Source: JAEZBP01 sp963832725
GTDB lineage: Bacteria > Myxococcota_A > Polyangia > Polyangiales > Sandaracinaceae
DNA: 64,000 bases
Reading direction: 5' to 3'
NCBI GenBank assembly: GCA_963832725.1
Contig: CAWHVG010000001.1
Location: 620,001-684,000 of the forward strand
A model generated the notes under the pieces. The model searched no databases. It worked only from the letters and a program-made list of their open reading frames with translations, and had not been told where the DNA came from. How positions within the stretch are numbered: the first letter of the stretch is position 1; the number at the start of each line of letters is the position of its first letter. Positions 1-9,246 of this stretch are shown here, piece after piece. A program made the position numbers and the translations under genes.

Positions 1-1
1 C

Positions 2-484
2 CCGGCGGCGCGAAGCTCGTCTCCGCCGCCCGGCCGTCTGGCAGGCACCTGGCGCATCGAGCAATCGCACGAAGAGGCGCGCTCGGTCGTGAACGACGCG
101 ATCGAACAGGCCGTGAACGCCATGAGCTTCTTCGTCCGCGGCATCGCACGCTCCAAGCTGCGGGAGGGCACGCCCATCCACACCCGCATCGACCTCGAGG
201 TGCTCGACGACGACCGGGTGACGGTCCGCTTCGACGGCCGCGAGGGCTACACCACCCGCCTCGGCGAGACCGAGACGCGGACCAACCCGAGCGGGATGCG
301 GATGCAGGTCCGGCAGCGCCTCCGCCCGAACGGGCAGCTCGAGCAGTCCTTCGAGACCGAGCGCGGCACACGCTGGTACATCTACACGCCCCTCCGCGAC
401 GGCCGGCTCCGAGTCGCGACCACCACCGACAGCCCGCACATGCCGCAGCCCATGTCGTTCTTGCTCGACTACCACCGCGACTGA
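2..484 (+). CDS. C-terminal part of an unrecognised protein (truncated by window edge)
   Basis: The frame is open from base 2, so the gene starts outside the window; the GTG at 89 is only an internal codon. About 160 residues are visible. They begin with a GTWRIEQSHEEA-like stretch, then a mixed alpha/beta pattern with many charged residues and a terminal YHRD. I recognise no catalytic motif, signal peptide or membrane segment in this part. It converges with the GMC oxidoreductase gene across a 139-base gap. No function is proposed. Confidence 0.7.
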   Translation, partial: PAARSSSPPPGRLAGTWRIEQSHEEARSVVNDAIEQAVNAMSFFVRGIARSKLREGTPIHTRIDLEVLDDDRVTVRFDGREGYTTRLGETETRTNPSGMRMQVRQRLRPNGQLEQSFETERGTRWYIYTPLRDGRLRVATTTDSPHMPQPMSFLLDYHRD

Positions 485-493
485 GCGGCCCCA

Positions 494-616
494 AAAAGTG
501 AACCACGTTCACAACCCCGCCGTCACACACGAGCATTCACGAGAATGATTGCGAGCTGTTACGCACGAATCGTGAGCGCGGTGCCGGCGCCAAAGCCGTG
601 AAGAGCGTTCACTTTT
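494..616. repeat. 10-bp inverted repeat between convergent genes
   Basis: AAAAGTGAAC at 494-503 is perfectly repeated in inverted form as GTTCACTTTT at 607-616. One arm lies just after the stop of the left gene and the other just before the stop of the GMC gene. Each arm carries a short A/T tract, so the pair could mark 3' ends of both transcripts, but the 103-base spacing is too long for a simple intrinsic terminator. Confidence 0.3.
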
Positions 617-623
617 CCCGCGA

Positions 624-2165
624 TCACGCCGCGCGAGCGATGCGGGGGAAGCGCTCTCGCAGCCGGACGGCGATGCGCGTGGCCATGGCCATGATGGTGA
701 GCTGCGGGTTCACGCCGAGGCTGGTCGGCAGCACGCTTCCGTCGGCGACGTAGACGTTGTCCGCGTCCCAGAGCCTGCCCTCGGGATCGACCCCGCTGGT
801 GGCGGCGCTGGTGCCGAGGCGGCAGGTCCCGAGCGGGTGCTGCGAGCCGCTCTCGAAGCGCGAGCCGGGGATGCGGTCGAGGTCGAGCCGGCGCAGTCCG
901 TCGGCGTCGAACGCGGCGGGCATGCCGAGCAGCGGCAGGTAGACCTCCTCGGCGCCGGCGGCGAAGAAGGTCTCGGCGAGCACGCGGATCCCCCGGCGCA
1001 TCGCGGCCTGGTCGCGCGGGCTCATCCGGTAGGTCACCAGCGGCTCGCGGCCGGGGGTGCGGCGAACCGTGCCCGGCCCCTCGTCGTGGATCATGGCTCC
1101 GAACATCGCGATGTGGGGCATGTCCCGGGCCCGCGCGTGGTGCGCCGGCCCTGCCCCCGGCATGGTGGCGGCGATGACGCTGGCGGGGATGAAGAGGCTC
1201 ATCAGCGTGAAGCGCTCGTGCTCGAACGCGTCGGTGTAGGCGCTCTGCATCGCGCCCGACCAGCCGCGCACGGTCTCGTCGAAGCGCGCGAATACGCGGA
1301 AGCCCGGATGCAAGGTGAGGTTCTGGCCGACCTGACTGCCGAAGGGCGCGAGCCCGCTCGACTTCAAGAGGAGCGGCGTGTGCAGCCCGCCGCAGGCGAC
1401 GAGCACGACCTTGGCCCGCACCTCGAGCCGGTCACCCTTGGCGCGATGCGGCCCGTTCCGGATGCGGCCGCGCACGCCGTGGGCGCGCCCGTTTCGGTGC
1501 AGCACCCGGGTGACCAGACAATCGGAGAAGAGCTGGCCGCCCGCCGCCAACAAACGCGGCAGGTAGCTCAGGTCCACGCTCATCTTCGCCTGCTCGGGGC
1601 AGCCGAAGTTGCAGCGGCCGCATCCCTTGCAGCCCTTGGTGTTGCGGGTCAGCGGCCGGATGGGGTGACCGAGGGCGGCCGCCCCGACACCGAAGAGCTC
1701 GGTGGAGCGCGACTGCATCTCCACCGGCACCGTCTCGACGTGCACGGCCTCCTCGACCTCGCGGTAGTAGGGATTGAGGCCCTTCGCGCTCAGCCCCTCG
1801 AGCCCGCGCTCGCCCGTCCACTCGTCGAGCACCGACTCGGGCACCCGCAGGCAGACGCCGCCGGTGACCAGCGAGCTGCCGCCGACGCCGGTGGCCGCCG
1901 TCACGTTCACCGCCGGCGCGCCGCCGAGACCGAACGCGACGCTCATCCCGCCCTCTCGCCAGAGGTGCCGGAGCGACTGGCTCTGCCGCATGCGCCCGTG
2001 GACGTTGGCGGGGACGTGCTTGCCCTCCTCGAGCACGATGACGCGCAGGCCCGACTCGGCCAGCACCGTCGCCGCGACCATGCCGCCCGCGCCCGAGCCG
2101 ACCACGACCACGTCGCAGTCCAGCGAGAGCGGCCCGCGCAGCGTCTGCGCTTCGACCAGGCTCAC
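624..2165 (-). CDS. GMC-family FAD-dependent oxidoreductase with ferredoxin-like Cys motif
   Basis: 513 residues, the usual size for glucose-methanol-choline oxidoreductases, which oxidise an alcohol group with FAD. The N-terminal FAD-binding Rossmann motif GSGAGG is at residues 23-28. The active-site region near the C-terminus has the family pattern (QHPLGTCRLG, then SLGVNPQLTIMA), giving the catalytic His and Asn. Residues 179-189 contain C-x2-C-x2-C-x3-CP, the classical 4Fe-4S spacing, embedded in the FAD domain. The start is GTG at 2165, overlapping the stop of the upstream 159-residue gene (GTGA), so the two are probably translated together. The substrate cannot be told; sterol or long-chain alcohol oxidation is a family-based guess. 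Confidence 0.88.
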   Translation of the reverse strand: MSLVEAQTLRGPLSLDCDVVVVGSGAGGMVAATVLAESGLRVIVLEEGKHVPANVHGRMRQSQSLRHLWREGGMSVAFGLGGAPAVNVTAATGVGGSSLVTGGVCLRVPESVLDEWTGERGLEGLSAKGLNPYYREVEEAVHVETVPVEMQSRSTELFGVGAAALGHPIRPLTRNTKGCKGCGRCNFGCPEQAKMSVDLSYLPRLLAAGGQLFSDCLVTRVLHRNGRAHGVRGRIRNGPHRAKGDRLEVRAKVVLVACGGLHTPLLLKSSGLAPFGSQVGQNLTLHPGFRVFARFDETVRGWSGAMQSAYTDAFEHERFTLMSLFIPASVIAATMPGAGPAHHARARDMPHIAMFGAMIHDEGPGTVRRTPGREPLVTYRMSPRDQAAMRRGIRVLAETFFAAGAEEVYLPLLGMPAAFDADGLRRLDLDRIPGSRFESGSQHPLGTCRLGTSAATSGVDPEGRLWDADNVYVADGSVLPTSLGVNPQLTIMAMATRIAVRLRERFPRIARAA

Positions 2166-2641
2166 GACCGCGGCTCCTTGCAGCGCTGATCCCAGCCGAT
2201 CTCGTCGGCGGCGTCCGGGTGCTCGTAGTAGACGATGCAGAGCGGCGCCTTGGCGCCGAGGAGCGCCAGCGAGAGCGGGCTCCGCTCGAGACGCTCGATG
2301 GCCTCGATGCGCTCGGGCACCGAGAGGCGCGAGATGGGCGGCAGCTTCGCGATCATAAGCGGGGCGATCCAGGCGATGGTGGCGATGCAGGCCCGAAAGA
2401 GCAGCCGGGCCCGCAACGTCACGTGGCCGAAGAAGTCGCCCAGGTCGCGGATCATCCAGTCCAGCCGATCGGCGGGCGGTCCGTGCTCCTGGGCGAAGAG
2501 CGCCTCGGCCACCGCGCGGGCGGCGCGCAGCGTGCCGGCCGGCAGCCCCGGGCGGCGGGCGCGGCTGTCCCAGCCCTCGATCACATAGGGATCGCTCTCG
2601 TCTCGGACGACCGGCAGCGACGTGTTGTCCATCTCGCTCAC
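2162..2641 (-). CDS. Small partner protein of the GMC oxidoreductase (unknown function)
   Basis: 159 residues. Near the middle is a hydrophobic stretch (LLFRACIATIAWIAPLMIA), followed by a Leu/Glu-rich helix and a Tyr-rich segment (CIVYYEHPDAADEIGW). Such small proteins directly upstream of GMC dehydrogenases resemble, in position and size, the gluconate 2-dehydrogenase subunit 3 group that helps export or anchor the flavoprotein; I see no twin-arginine signal here, so that is inference. Its stop overlaps the GTG start of the GMC gene by 4 bases, which supports a shared operon and complex. Confidence 0.7.
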   Translation of the reverse strand: MSEMDNTSLPVVRDESDPYVIEGWDSRARRPGLPAGTLRAARAVAEALFAQEHGPPADRLDWMIRDLGDFFGHVTLRARLLFRACIATIAWIAPLMIAKLPPISRLSVPERIEAIERLERSPLSLALLGAKAPLCIVYYEHPDAADEIGWDQRCKEPRS

Positions 2642-2806
2642 GATGGCCCGATCATGCCCGAGCCGCGCGGTCGCTCACAAGGCGAGGTTCGCCTCGCTCG
2701 CCATGGGAGGCTCGGGGCTGCGCCGACCGGCGGTCGCTCGCCCGCTCCTCGTTCGCCGCGCGAGAGCGACGCCCCCGGATCGTTCGCCAACGCCAGCGGC
2801 GTGCGC

Positions 2807-3725
2807 TCAGGGGCGCGGCGCGGGCTCGTCGGCGCCGGCGGGGACCATCTCCACCTCGAACATCGTCGGCCAGAGCTTGCCGGTGATGACGAAGTGGTGG
2901 CGCTCCGGGATCGAAGCGATGCCGTTGAGGACGTCGGTGCCCTGCCGCTCGTCGTCCGAGAGCAGACCGCTCGCGTCGACGACGCCCGTGACGCGTTCCG
3001 TCGGAAGGATCGATGCGGACGATGCGGTCGGTCTGCCAGACGTTGGCCCACACCACGCCGTCCACGCACTCGAGCTCGTTGAGCTCGCGCACCGGGCGGC
3101 CGGAGTCGCGCACCGTCACCCGGCGCTCCACCCGGAAGGTCTCCGGATCGCGGAAGGTGAGCTCGGCGCTCCCGTTGCTCATCACGAGGTGCTCTCCGTC
3201 GTAGCAGAGGCCCCAGCCCTCGCCCTGGTACTGGAAGGTTCGCTGGTGGTCGAACTCGCCCAGCGACCACACGTGCGCCTGGCCCGAGGTCCAGGTGAGC
3301 TGGATCAGGCGGTCGCCGACCAGCGCGAGCCCCTCGGCGAAGAGCTCGGGCGCGAGGGCGCGTCGCCGATCGACCTCGCCCGTGTCGAGCTCGACCTTGC
3401 GCAGGGTGGAGCGGTGGCGCAGTCCGGTGCTCTCGTAGAGGACGCCGTCGTGCCAGAGCAGGCCCTGCGTGAAGGCGTCCCGGTCGTGGGGATGGCGCTG
3501 CAGGATGCGCACGCGCAACCGCTCGGGCGGCGTCGGCACGGCGTCGAGGGGGATCTCCTCCACGTCCTGCCCCGCGGTGCGGTCCTCACCCACCATCTGG
3601 ATGGCCGCGACCACGGCCACCACGGCCACCACGGCCGCGATGACCCACCACGGCCGGCCGCCACCCGCGGGCGCGGGGCGGGGCTCGTCTCGGGACGGCT
3701 TCTCGGGCGCGCGCCGCTTGGGCAT
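2807..3725 (-). CDS. Glutaminyl-peptide cyclotransferase (plant/bacterial type), frame broken
   Basis: This enzyme forms N-terminal pyroglutamate from glutamine on exported peptides. Residues 25-45 form one hydrophobic signal-anchor segment, so the catalytic part is periplasmic. The family hallmarks are present: DAFTQGLLW, YESTGL, ELNELECVDGVVWANVWQTD. After IVRIDPSDGT the frame breaks near 2990-2998 (an extra base in GAACGCGTCACG). One base later the reading continues as VTGVVDASGLLS, then VLNGIAS and FVITGKLWPTMFEVEM, and stops at 2807. The uninterrupted frame instead runs into Arg-rich noise. About 306 residues when joined. A sequencing indel is more likely than a true mutation because both halves are well conserved. 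Confidence 0.85.
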
Positions 3726-3814
3726 CGAGACCGCGTTGTAGCAGGGCTCGCCGGCGCCGGCACGGGCGAGACGCGGGCGTCCATGCCCACGCTCCTCATG
3801 CCGGCGGCGGAGCG

Positions 3815-5920
3815 TCAGCTCACGGTGGAGCCCGGCTCGCTCTCGGCCGAGACCGGCACCAGCTTCCCGCTCCGGTCCTCGGCCATGAGCAGCATGCCCT
3901 GGCTCTCCAGCCCGACCATCTTCCGCGGGGCCAGGTTGGTCACCACGATGACGTTCTTGCCGAGCAATTCCTCGGGCGTCATGTGCTCGGCCACGCCGGC
4001 GAGGATTTGCCGGGTCTCGAACCCGAGATCGACCTCGCAGCGGATCAGCTTCTTCGACTTCTTCACGCGCTCGGCCACCTTCACGCGGCCGACTCGGAGA
4101 TCGAGCTTGGCGAAGTCGTCATAGACGATTCTCGTCCTTCACCGCGGCGTAGGGCGGGCCGCCGCCGGCCGCCGCCTTCGCCGCCTCCGAGGCGGCCTGC
4201 AGCTTGGCGTGCTGGGCGGCGACGGCCTCCGGCTCGATCTTCTTGACGAGGATCTCCGGCTCGCCGAGCGCGTGCCCCGCCTCGAGCAAGGCGCGCCCGC
4301 TTCCTGCCAGCCGAGGGTCCCCGCTTCGCCACCCGGCGTGCTCGGGCGCACGCCGTCGAGCCGCAGGATGCGCCGCATCGCGGCCGCGGTGTGCGGGAGG
4401 AAGGGCTCGGCCAGGATGGACAGCGCCGCGCCGAGCTGGAGGCTCACGTGGATGGCGTTCCCGCAGCGCTTCATGTCGCTCTTGCGCGTCGCCCACGGCT
4501 CGCTGTCGTTGAAGTACTTGTTGCCCAGCCGGCTGAGCGACATCAGCTCCTGGATCGCGTCGCGCAGGCGGTACTCGTCGATCTGCTCGCCGATGCGAGC
4601 CGGGAAGGCGGCCATCTCCGCCAGCAGCGCGCGGTCGGCCTCGCTGGGATCCTCGAGCGGCGGCACCACGCCGTCGAAGTAGCGGACGGCGAACTGGACG
4701 CTGCGGTTGAAGAAGTTGCCGAGGTTGTCCGCCAGCTCGTTGTTCACGTGGGCCGAAAAGTCGTTCCAGGTGAAGTCCGCGTCGCGCGTCTCAGGCAGCG
4801 TGCGCAGGAGCGAGTAGCGGAGGTAGTCGGCCGGGAACGCTTCCAACGCCTCGCCGAGCCACACCGCCCAGCCGCGGCTGGTGGAGAGCTTGTCGCCCTC
4901 GAGGTTGAGGAACTCGTTGGCCGGCACGTTCTCCGGCAGGACGTAGTCGCCGTGCAGCTTCAGCATCCAGGGGAAGCTGATCGTGTGGAAGACGATGTTG
5001 TCCTTGCCGATGAACTCGACGAGGCGAGTCTCCTCATCCTGCCAATAACGCTTCCAGAGCTCGGGGTCGCCCTGCTTCTCGGCCCACTCGCGCGACGCGG
5101 AGATGTACCCGATCGGCGCGTCGAACCAGACGTAGAGGACCTTGCCCTCCGGATCCACGCCGTTCTTCTCGGCCACGTCCTCGGGCACCTGCACGCCCCA
5201 GGGCAGATCGCGGGTCATCGCGCGGTCGGCCAGACCGCTGGCGAGCCAGCTCCGGATCTGACCGAGCACGTTGGGCTTCCAGTGCGTCTTGGTGGCGATC
5301 CACTTCTCGATGTCGGGTTGGTACGTGCCGAGGGGCAGATACCAGTGCGTGGTCTCGCGCCACTCCGGGGTCGCGTCGCTCAGCGTGCTCTTCGGGTCGA
5401 TGAGCTCGGTGGCGCTCAGCGTGCGACCGCACTTCTCGCATTGATCGCCGTACGCATTCGGATTGCCGCAATCCGGGTTGGGACAGGTGCCCGCGATGAA
5501 GCGGTCCGCCAGGAAGAGCTTGGCCTTCGGATCGTAGGGCTGCAGCCCCGTCTTGATGGTGAAGGCGTCCTTCTCGGCCAGCGTGCGGAAGAACGCGCGG
5601 CTGGTGTCGCGGTGCATCGGCGAGCTGGTCCGACCGTAGTGGTCGAAGCTCATCCCGAACGCGGCGAAGTCGCGCTCGGCCATGGCGTGATAGCGGTCGA
5701 CGATCTCCTGCTCGGACACGCCCTCCTTGAAGGCGCGGATCACGATGGCCGCGCCGTGCTCGTCCGAGCCGCAGATGAAGACCACGTCGCTGCCGAGGAG
5801 GCGGTGGTAGCGAGAGAAGACGTCCGCCGGCAGGTACGCGCCCGCGAGGTGCCCGAGGTGCAGAGGGCCGTTCGCGTACGGCAGGGCCGCGGTCACCAGA
5901 ATGCGCCGATAATCCGTCAT
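3815..5920 (-). CDS. metG: Methionyl-tRNA synthetase with fused C-terminal tRNA-binding domain (two frame breaks)
   Basis: Charges initiator and elongator tRNA-Met. The ATG at 5920 begins MTDYRRILVTAALPYANG; upstream in-frame codons look non-coding. The HIGH-type motif is HLGH and the KMSKS-type motif is KLSTSRG. A zinc-knuckle region with paired cysteines (CPNPDCGNPN, CEKCG) follows the connective peptide. The anticodon domain is followed by an EMAP/Trbp111-like dimerisation domain (LDLRVGRVKVAERVKKS, then VIVVTNLAPRKMVG). Two frame breaks separate the pieces, near 4291-4298 (GCGCGCC run) and near 4127-4130 (extra A before ATCGTCTATGAC). Joined length is about 700 residues, normal for the long form. 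As the gene is essential, the breaks are almost certainly sequencing errors. Confidence 0.93.
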
Positions 5921-6052
5921 GGCGCGCGGACTGTAGCGCATGGGCGAAAGCTGCGCCCTCGGCACGTGCCCCGGCATCGCGGGGCCCTCGGGCCGCCGCG
6001 CCACGCCGACCCGAAGCGCGCTCTCGGACACGCGCCGAGCGAGCCGCGCCGC

Positions 6053-7528
6053 TCACTCGAACGACCACACGACGTCGGTGGTCCGCTCCGCCAACCTCTC
6101 GTCGTGCGTCACCAAGAGGAGCGCGCCGGGGTAGGCACGGAGCGCAGCCTCCAGCCGCTCGATCGAGGGGACGTCGAGGTGGTTGGTCGGCTCGTCGAGG
6201 ACCACGCACCAGACCTGGCGGCCGAGCCCTTCGGCGAGCCAGAGCTTGCGCGCTTCGCCGGGCGAGGCGCGCTTGGAGGCCAGGAGGCGCTTCGGGTCGA
6301 CGCCGAGCGCCGCCACCAGCGAGAGCGTCCGCCCGCGGACATCGGGTGGGAGGGCGCGGACGCGCTCCAGCACCTCGACGCGGGCGTCGTCGCCGAGCTC
6401 CTGAGGCAGGTGCAAGAGCCGCTCGCGCGGCAAGCGCCAGAGCCCGGTGACGGCGCGAAGGAGCGTGCTCTTGCCGGCGCCGTTCGGTCCCGTGATCCGA
6501 ATGCGCGAGGTCCGCTCCACCACCACCGAACGCCGCTCCCAGAGGACGCGGTCACCAATCCGTCGCGCGTCGAGCTCCGCGCGCAAGAGCGTCCCGTTCG
6601 GCGCCGGCACCCAGTCCACGAAGAGCGCGCCGCCGAGCTCCTTCGGCTCCCGCGCCGACTCCAGCGACACCGCCGCCCGCTCCACCCGGCCGGCGAGCTG
6701 CGCGCTCGAGCGGGAGAGCGCGGCGGCGGCGCGCTCCGCCATGCCCTTGGCCAACGCCCCGCGGCCGTCGTGGTCCTTCGGTCCCTTCATCCGCCGGCGC
6801 GCCGAGATGTCCGCTTCCGCGCTCGCGCTCCGACGGCGCCGAGCGTCCAGCTCATCCTGCATTCTGCGGAGCGCCCTCTTCTTCTGCCGGCGCTCGCGAC
6901 CCGCACGCTCCGCTTCCGATTCCATCGCCGCCCGCGCCTGTCCATAAGTACCGGCACGCTTGGTCGCGCGGCCTCCCTCGACCCACACCGTGCGGTCCGC
7001 CAGCGCGTCGAGGAACGCGCGATCGTGCGCCACGACCAGCCCCAGCCCGCGAAACGAGCGGAGCATCTCGATCAGCGCCCGCCGCGCGTCCGCATCGAGG
7101 TGGTTCGTCGGCTCGTCGAGGAGCAACACCTCCGGCTCCGCGCTCAGGGCCGCCGCCACCTGCCAGCGCTGACGCTCCCCGGGCGAGAGCGTGGCCCAGC
7201 GAGCGAGCGCGTCCGGGTCCAGATCGAGACGCGCCCGGAGCTTGCGCGCGGCGCCGTCCCAATCGCGCGCGAACGCCGTCACCTCCGGCGTCGGCGCGGC
7301 CGGCGCCTGCCGGCACCAGGCCACCCGCGCGTCGGCCGGCTCGAGCGAGACCGAACCGGTGGTCGGTGCGAGCTCGCCGGCCGCCAGCCGGAGCAACGTG
7401 GTCTTCCCGGCGCCGTTGGGACCGGCGATGGCGGTCCACCCGGGCGAGAGATTGAGCTCCACCTCCTGGAGGACGAGAGGAGCATCGGGGTAGGCGTACC
7501 CCGCCCCCGAGAACAGAATCCGAGCCAT
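6053..7528 (-). CDS. ABC-F family ATP-binding protein (ribosome-acting or antibiotic-protection type)
   Basis: 491 residues with two ABC domains and no membrane segment, which defines ABC-F proteins that act on the ribosome rather than transport. Walker A motifs are AGPNGAGKTTLL near residue 36 and TGPNGAGKSTLL in the second half. The signatures are LSPGERQRW and ASPGEARKLW, and each domain has LDEPTNHLD. A highly charged Arg/Lys linker (AERAGRERRQKKRALRRM) corresponds to the interdomain linker that reaches toward the peptidyl-transferase centre. It is shorter than housekeeping EttA, so an antibiotic-resistance role is possible but unproven. An inverted repeat in its leader could control translation (separate entry). 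Confidence 0.9.
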   Translation of the reverse strand: MARILFSGAGYAYPDAPLVLQEVELNLSPGWTAIAGPNGAGKTTLLRLAAGELAPTTGSVSLEPADARVAWCRQAPAAPTPEVTAFARDWDGAARKLRARLDLDPDALARWATLSPGERQRWQVAAALSAEPEVLLLDEPTNHLDADARRALIEMLRSFRGLGLVVAHDRAFLDALADRTVWVEGGRATKRAGTYGQARAAMESEAERAGRERRQKKRALRRMQDELDARRRRSASAEADISARRRMKGPKDHDGRGALAKGMAERAAAALSRSSAQLAGRVERAAVSLESAREPKELGGALFVDWVPAPNGTLLRAELDARRIGDRVLWERRSVVVERTSRIRITGPNGAGKSTLLRAVTGLWRLPRERLLHLPQELGDDARVEVLERVRALPPDVRGRTLSLVAALGVDPKRLLASKRASPGEARKLWLAEGLGRQVWCVVLDEPTNHLDVPSIERLEAALRAYPGALLLVTHDERLAERTTDVVWSFE

Positions 7529-7530
7529 GC

Positions 7531-7627
7531 GCGCACCTCGAACACGAGCGAGCCGACGACGAGCGACCGCGGCCTCCGAGGAAGGAGGCGAGGCAGGTCG
7601 CGTGGATGATCAGCTCGAGGTGCGCAT
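7531..7627 (-). promoter_or_regulatory. Possible translational attenuator leader of the ABC-F gene
   Basis: Read on the minus strand, a five-codon ORF ATG CGC ACC TCG AGC TGA (MRTSS) lies at 7627-7610. Its codons 2-4 form the arm GCGCACCTCG (7625-7616), which is perfectly complementary to CGAGGTGCGC at 7540-7531. That second arm contains the likely ribosome-binding site (AGG, 7 bases before the ATG at 7528). A smaller hairpin GCCTCC-N6-GGAGGC lies between the arms. The layout matches erm/cat-type attenuators, where ribosome stalling on a leader peptide frees the downstream start. Regulation is inference; the pairing is seen. Confidence 0.4.
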
Positions 7628-7750
7628 AGACGACGATCTCTCGACCGTCGCCGGAACCCTGAGGCGCGAGCGAGCCGCGGTCAAGACCGCGACGAGAGCG
7701 AGCGTTCCACCCCGGACTCGGTCTCGCGCGCCGAGCGCCCGTCCACCGGT

Positions 7751-9007
7751 TCAGAGGAACCAGACGAGCGGAACGAGCCCGAGCGCAGCGAGGCCGAGCA
7801 GAAGCATCGCGCTGCGACGTCCGGCCGTGTGCTCGCCGAGGACCAGCGCGTAGATCGCCTTCAGCACGTTGTTGCTCGACGCGGCGATGACGATCGCGCC
7901 GGCGGCGACGTGGGTCGGGATCGACGTCGAGGACGTCTGGGTCAGGCCGAGGATGAAGGGATCGACGTCCGTCACCCCCATCAGCGCCGCGAGCCCGTAG
8001 AGCCCGGCCGACCCCAGATGCTGGCGGGCGAGCTGGGTGAGGACGAGCACGCCGACGAACACGCCCGCGAAGAGGACCGCCGCCTTCAGGTCGAGCGGGT
8101 TGACCTCCGGGCCTTCGCCCGCCGCCTCTTTCCCGTCCGGCGCGTGTCGCCGCGACGTGTAGAGCCCGACGAGCCCGCCGACGAGCGCCAAGACACCGAA
8201 GGCCGGCAGGAGCACCCGGCCGAGCGTCGCGTCGAAGAACCACACGAGGACGACGAGGCGGGCGTACATGACGCTCGACGCGGCCAGGATGGCACCGGCG
8301 AAGGCGTTCGGCGCGTGGTCCTCGCGGGAACGCCGGGCGAGCACGACGGTGGTCACCGTGGACGAATACGCCCCGCCGAGCAGCGCGGAGAGCATCAGCC
8401 CGCCCCGCCCCTTCAGCACCCGGGTCAGCACGTAGCTGCCGAACGAGACGCCGCAGACCGCGACCACCACCAGCCACGTCTTGTAGGGGTTGATCGCGAA
8501 GGGCGTGTAGTCGCGGTCGGGGACGACCGGCAGGATGACCACGGTGAGCAGCAAGAACTGCGTGACCGTCACAATCTCCTTCGACGCGACGCGCTGGGCC
8601 AGCCCCTCGAGCCCCTTCTTCAGCTCGAGGAGGAGCACGGCCACGATGGCGATGGTCGCGGCAATCCAGAAGTCGCCGAGCTGGACCAGCCCGCCAATCA
8701 CGTAGGTGGCGACGCCGGAGATCTCGGTCGTCACGCCGGCCCAATCGGAGCTGGAGAGCTTCTTCTGGTAGGAGAGCAGCATCAGCCCGCCGACCACCAT
8801 GAGCCCGACCGACCACGGCCAGAACGAGTCTCTCGACACCAGCGCCAGCGCGTAGCTCACGAGGCCGATGAGAGGAAAGGTCCGAACGCCGCCGAACGTG
8901 TACGGCGCCTCCGACTGCTTCCGCTCCTCTCGCTCGAGTCCCACGAAGAACGAGAGCAGCAGCACCACACCGATCTTCAACGCGTCGGAGGAATCGTCAC
9001 TCGGCAC
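7751..9007 (-). CDS. MgtC/SapB N-domain plus DUF4010 integral membrane protein
   Basis: 418 residues with about 11-12 predicted membrane segments and short polar loops. The N-terminal part (IGVVLLLSFFVGLEREERK, then GGVRTFPLIGL) is the MgtC-like motif; the C-terminal half carries the DUF4010 pattern including SSTVTTVVLARRS and LTQLARQHLGSAGLYG, GVTDVDPFILGL. Function in the family is unclear; MgtC proteins affect magnesium or phosphate homeostasis, and DUF4010 members are suspected transporters. It is followed at 222 bases by the ABC-F gene on the same strand, and it diverges from the lipoprotein gene at 9247. Confidence 0.85.
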   Translation of the reverse strand: MPSDDSSDALKIGVVLLLSFFVGLEREERKQSEAPYTFGGVRTFPLIGLVSYALALVSRDSFWPWSVGLMVVGGLMLLSYQKKLSSSDWAGVTTEISGVATYVIGGLVQLGDFWIAATIAIVAVLLLELKKGLEGLAQRVASKEIVTVTQFLLLTVVILPVVPDRDYTPFAINPYKTWLVVVAVCGVSFGSYVLTRVLKGRGGLMLSALLGGAYSSTVTTVVLARRSREDHAPNAFAGAILAASSVMYARLVVLVWFFDATLGRVLLPAFGVLALVGGLVGLYTSRRHAPDGKEAAGEGPEVNPLDLKAAVLFAGVFVGVLVLTQLARQHLGSAGLYGLAALMGVTDVDPFILGLTQTSSTSIPTHVAAGAIVIAASSNNVLKAIYALVLGEHTAGRRSAMLLLGLAALGLVPLVWFL

Positions 9008-9246
9008 CGGTCGAGCGTATGCCGAGAGGCGTCCGATGCCACGAATTCGTCAGCCGCGGCCCCGCCTGGGCCTGGGCGGAGTCGTGAAGAGGAACGAGAA
9101 GAAGGGGCTCGATCTCGACCCGGCGGCCCGCCCTCATCCGCGCGCCACCGCCCGGCGACCCGCAGCTCGCGCTCCCCTCTCGCGGGGGCGATTGCCGGGC
9201 CCGCGCAGGTGCTCACCGATGCTGTGGGGGGACGGAGGTGCGAGCC

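Noticed and set aside
837..2189. Long plus-strand open frame opposite the GMC gene
   Set aside because: High GC gives long antisense frames; composition is Arg/Ala/His-rich with no motifs, while the minus strand shows a complete GMC protein.
4391..7609. 1072-codon plus-strand open frame
   Set aside because: It is antisense to metG and the ABC-F gene, whose motifs are all in place; product has no recognisable domain.
7527..7853. Small plus-strand gene between the ABC-F and DUF4010 genes
   Set aside because: Arg/Ser/Thr-rich with no ribosome site and partly antisense to the DUF4010 gene.
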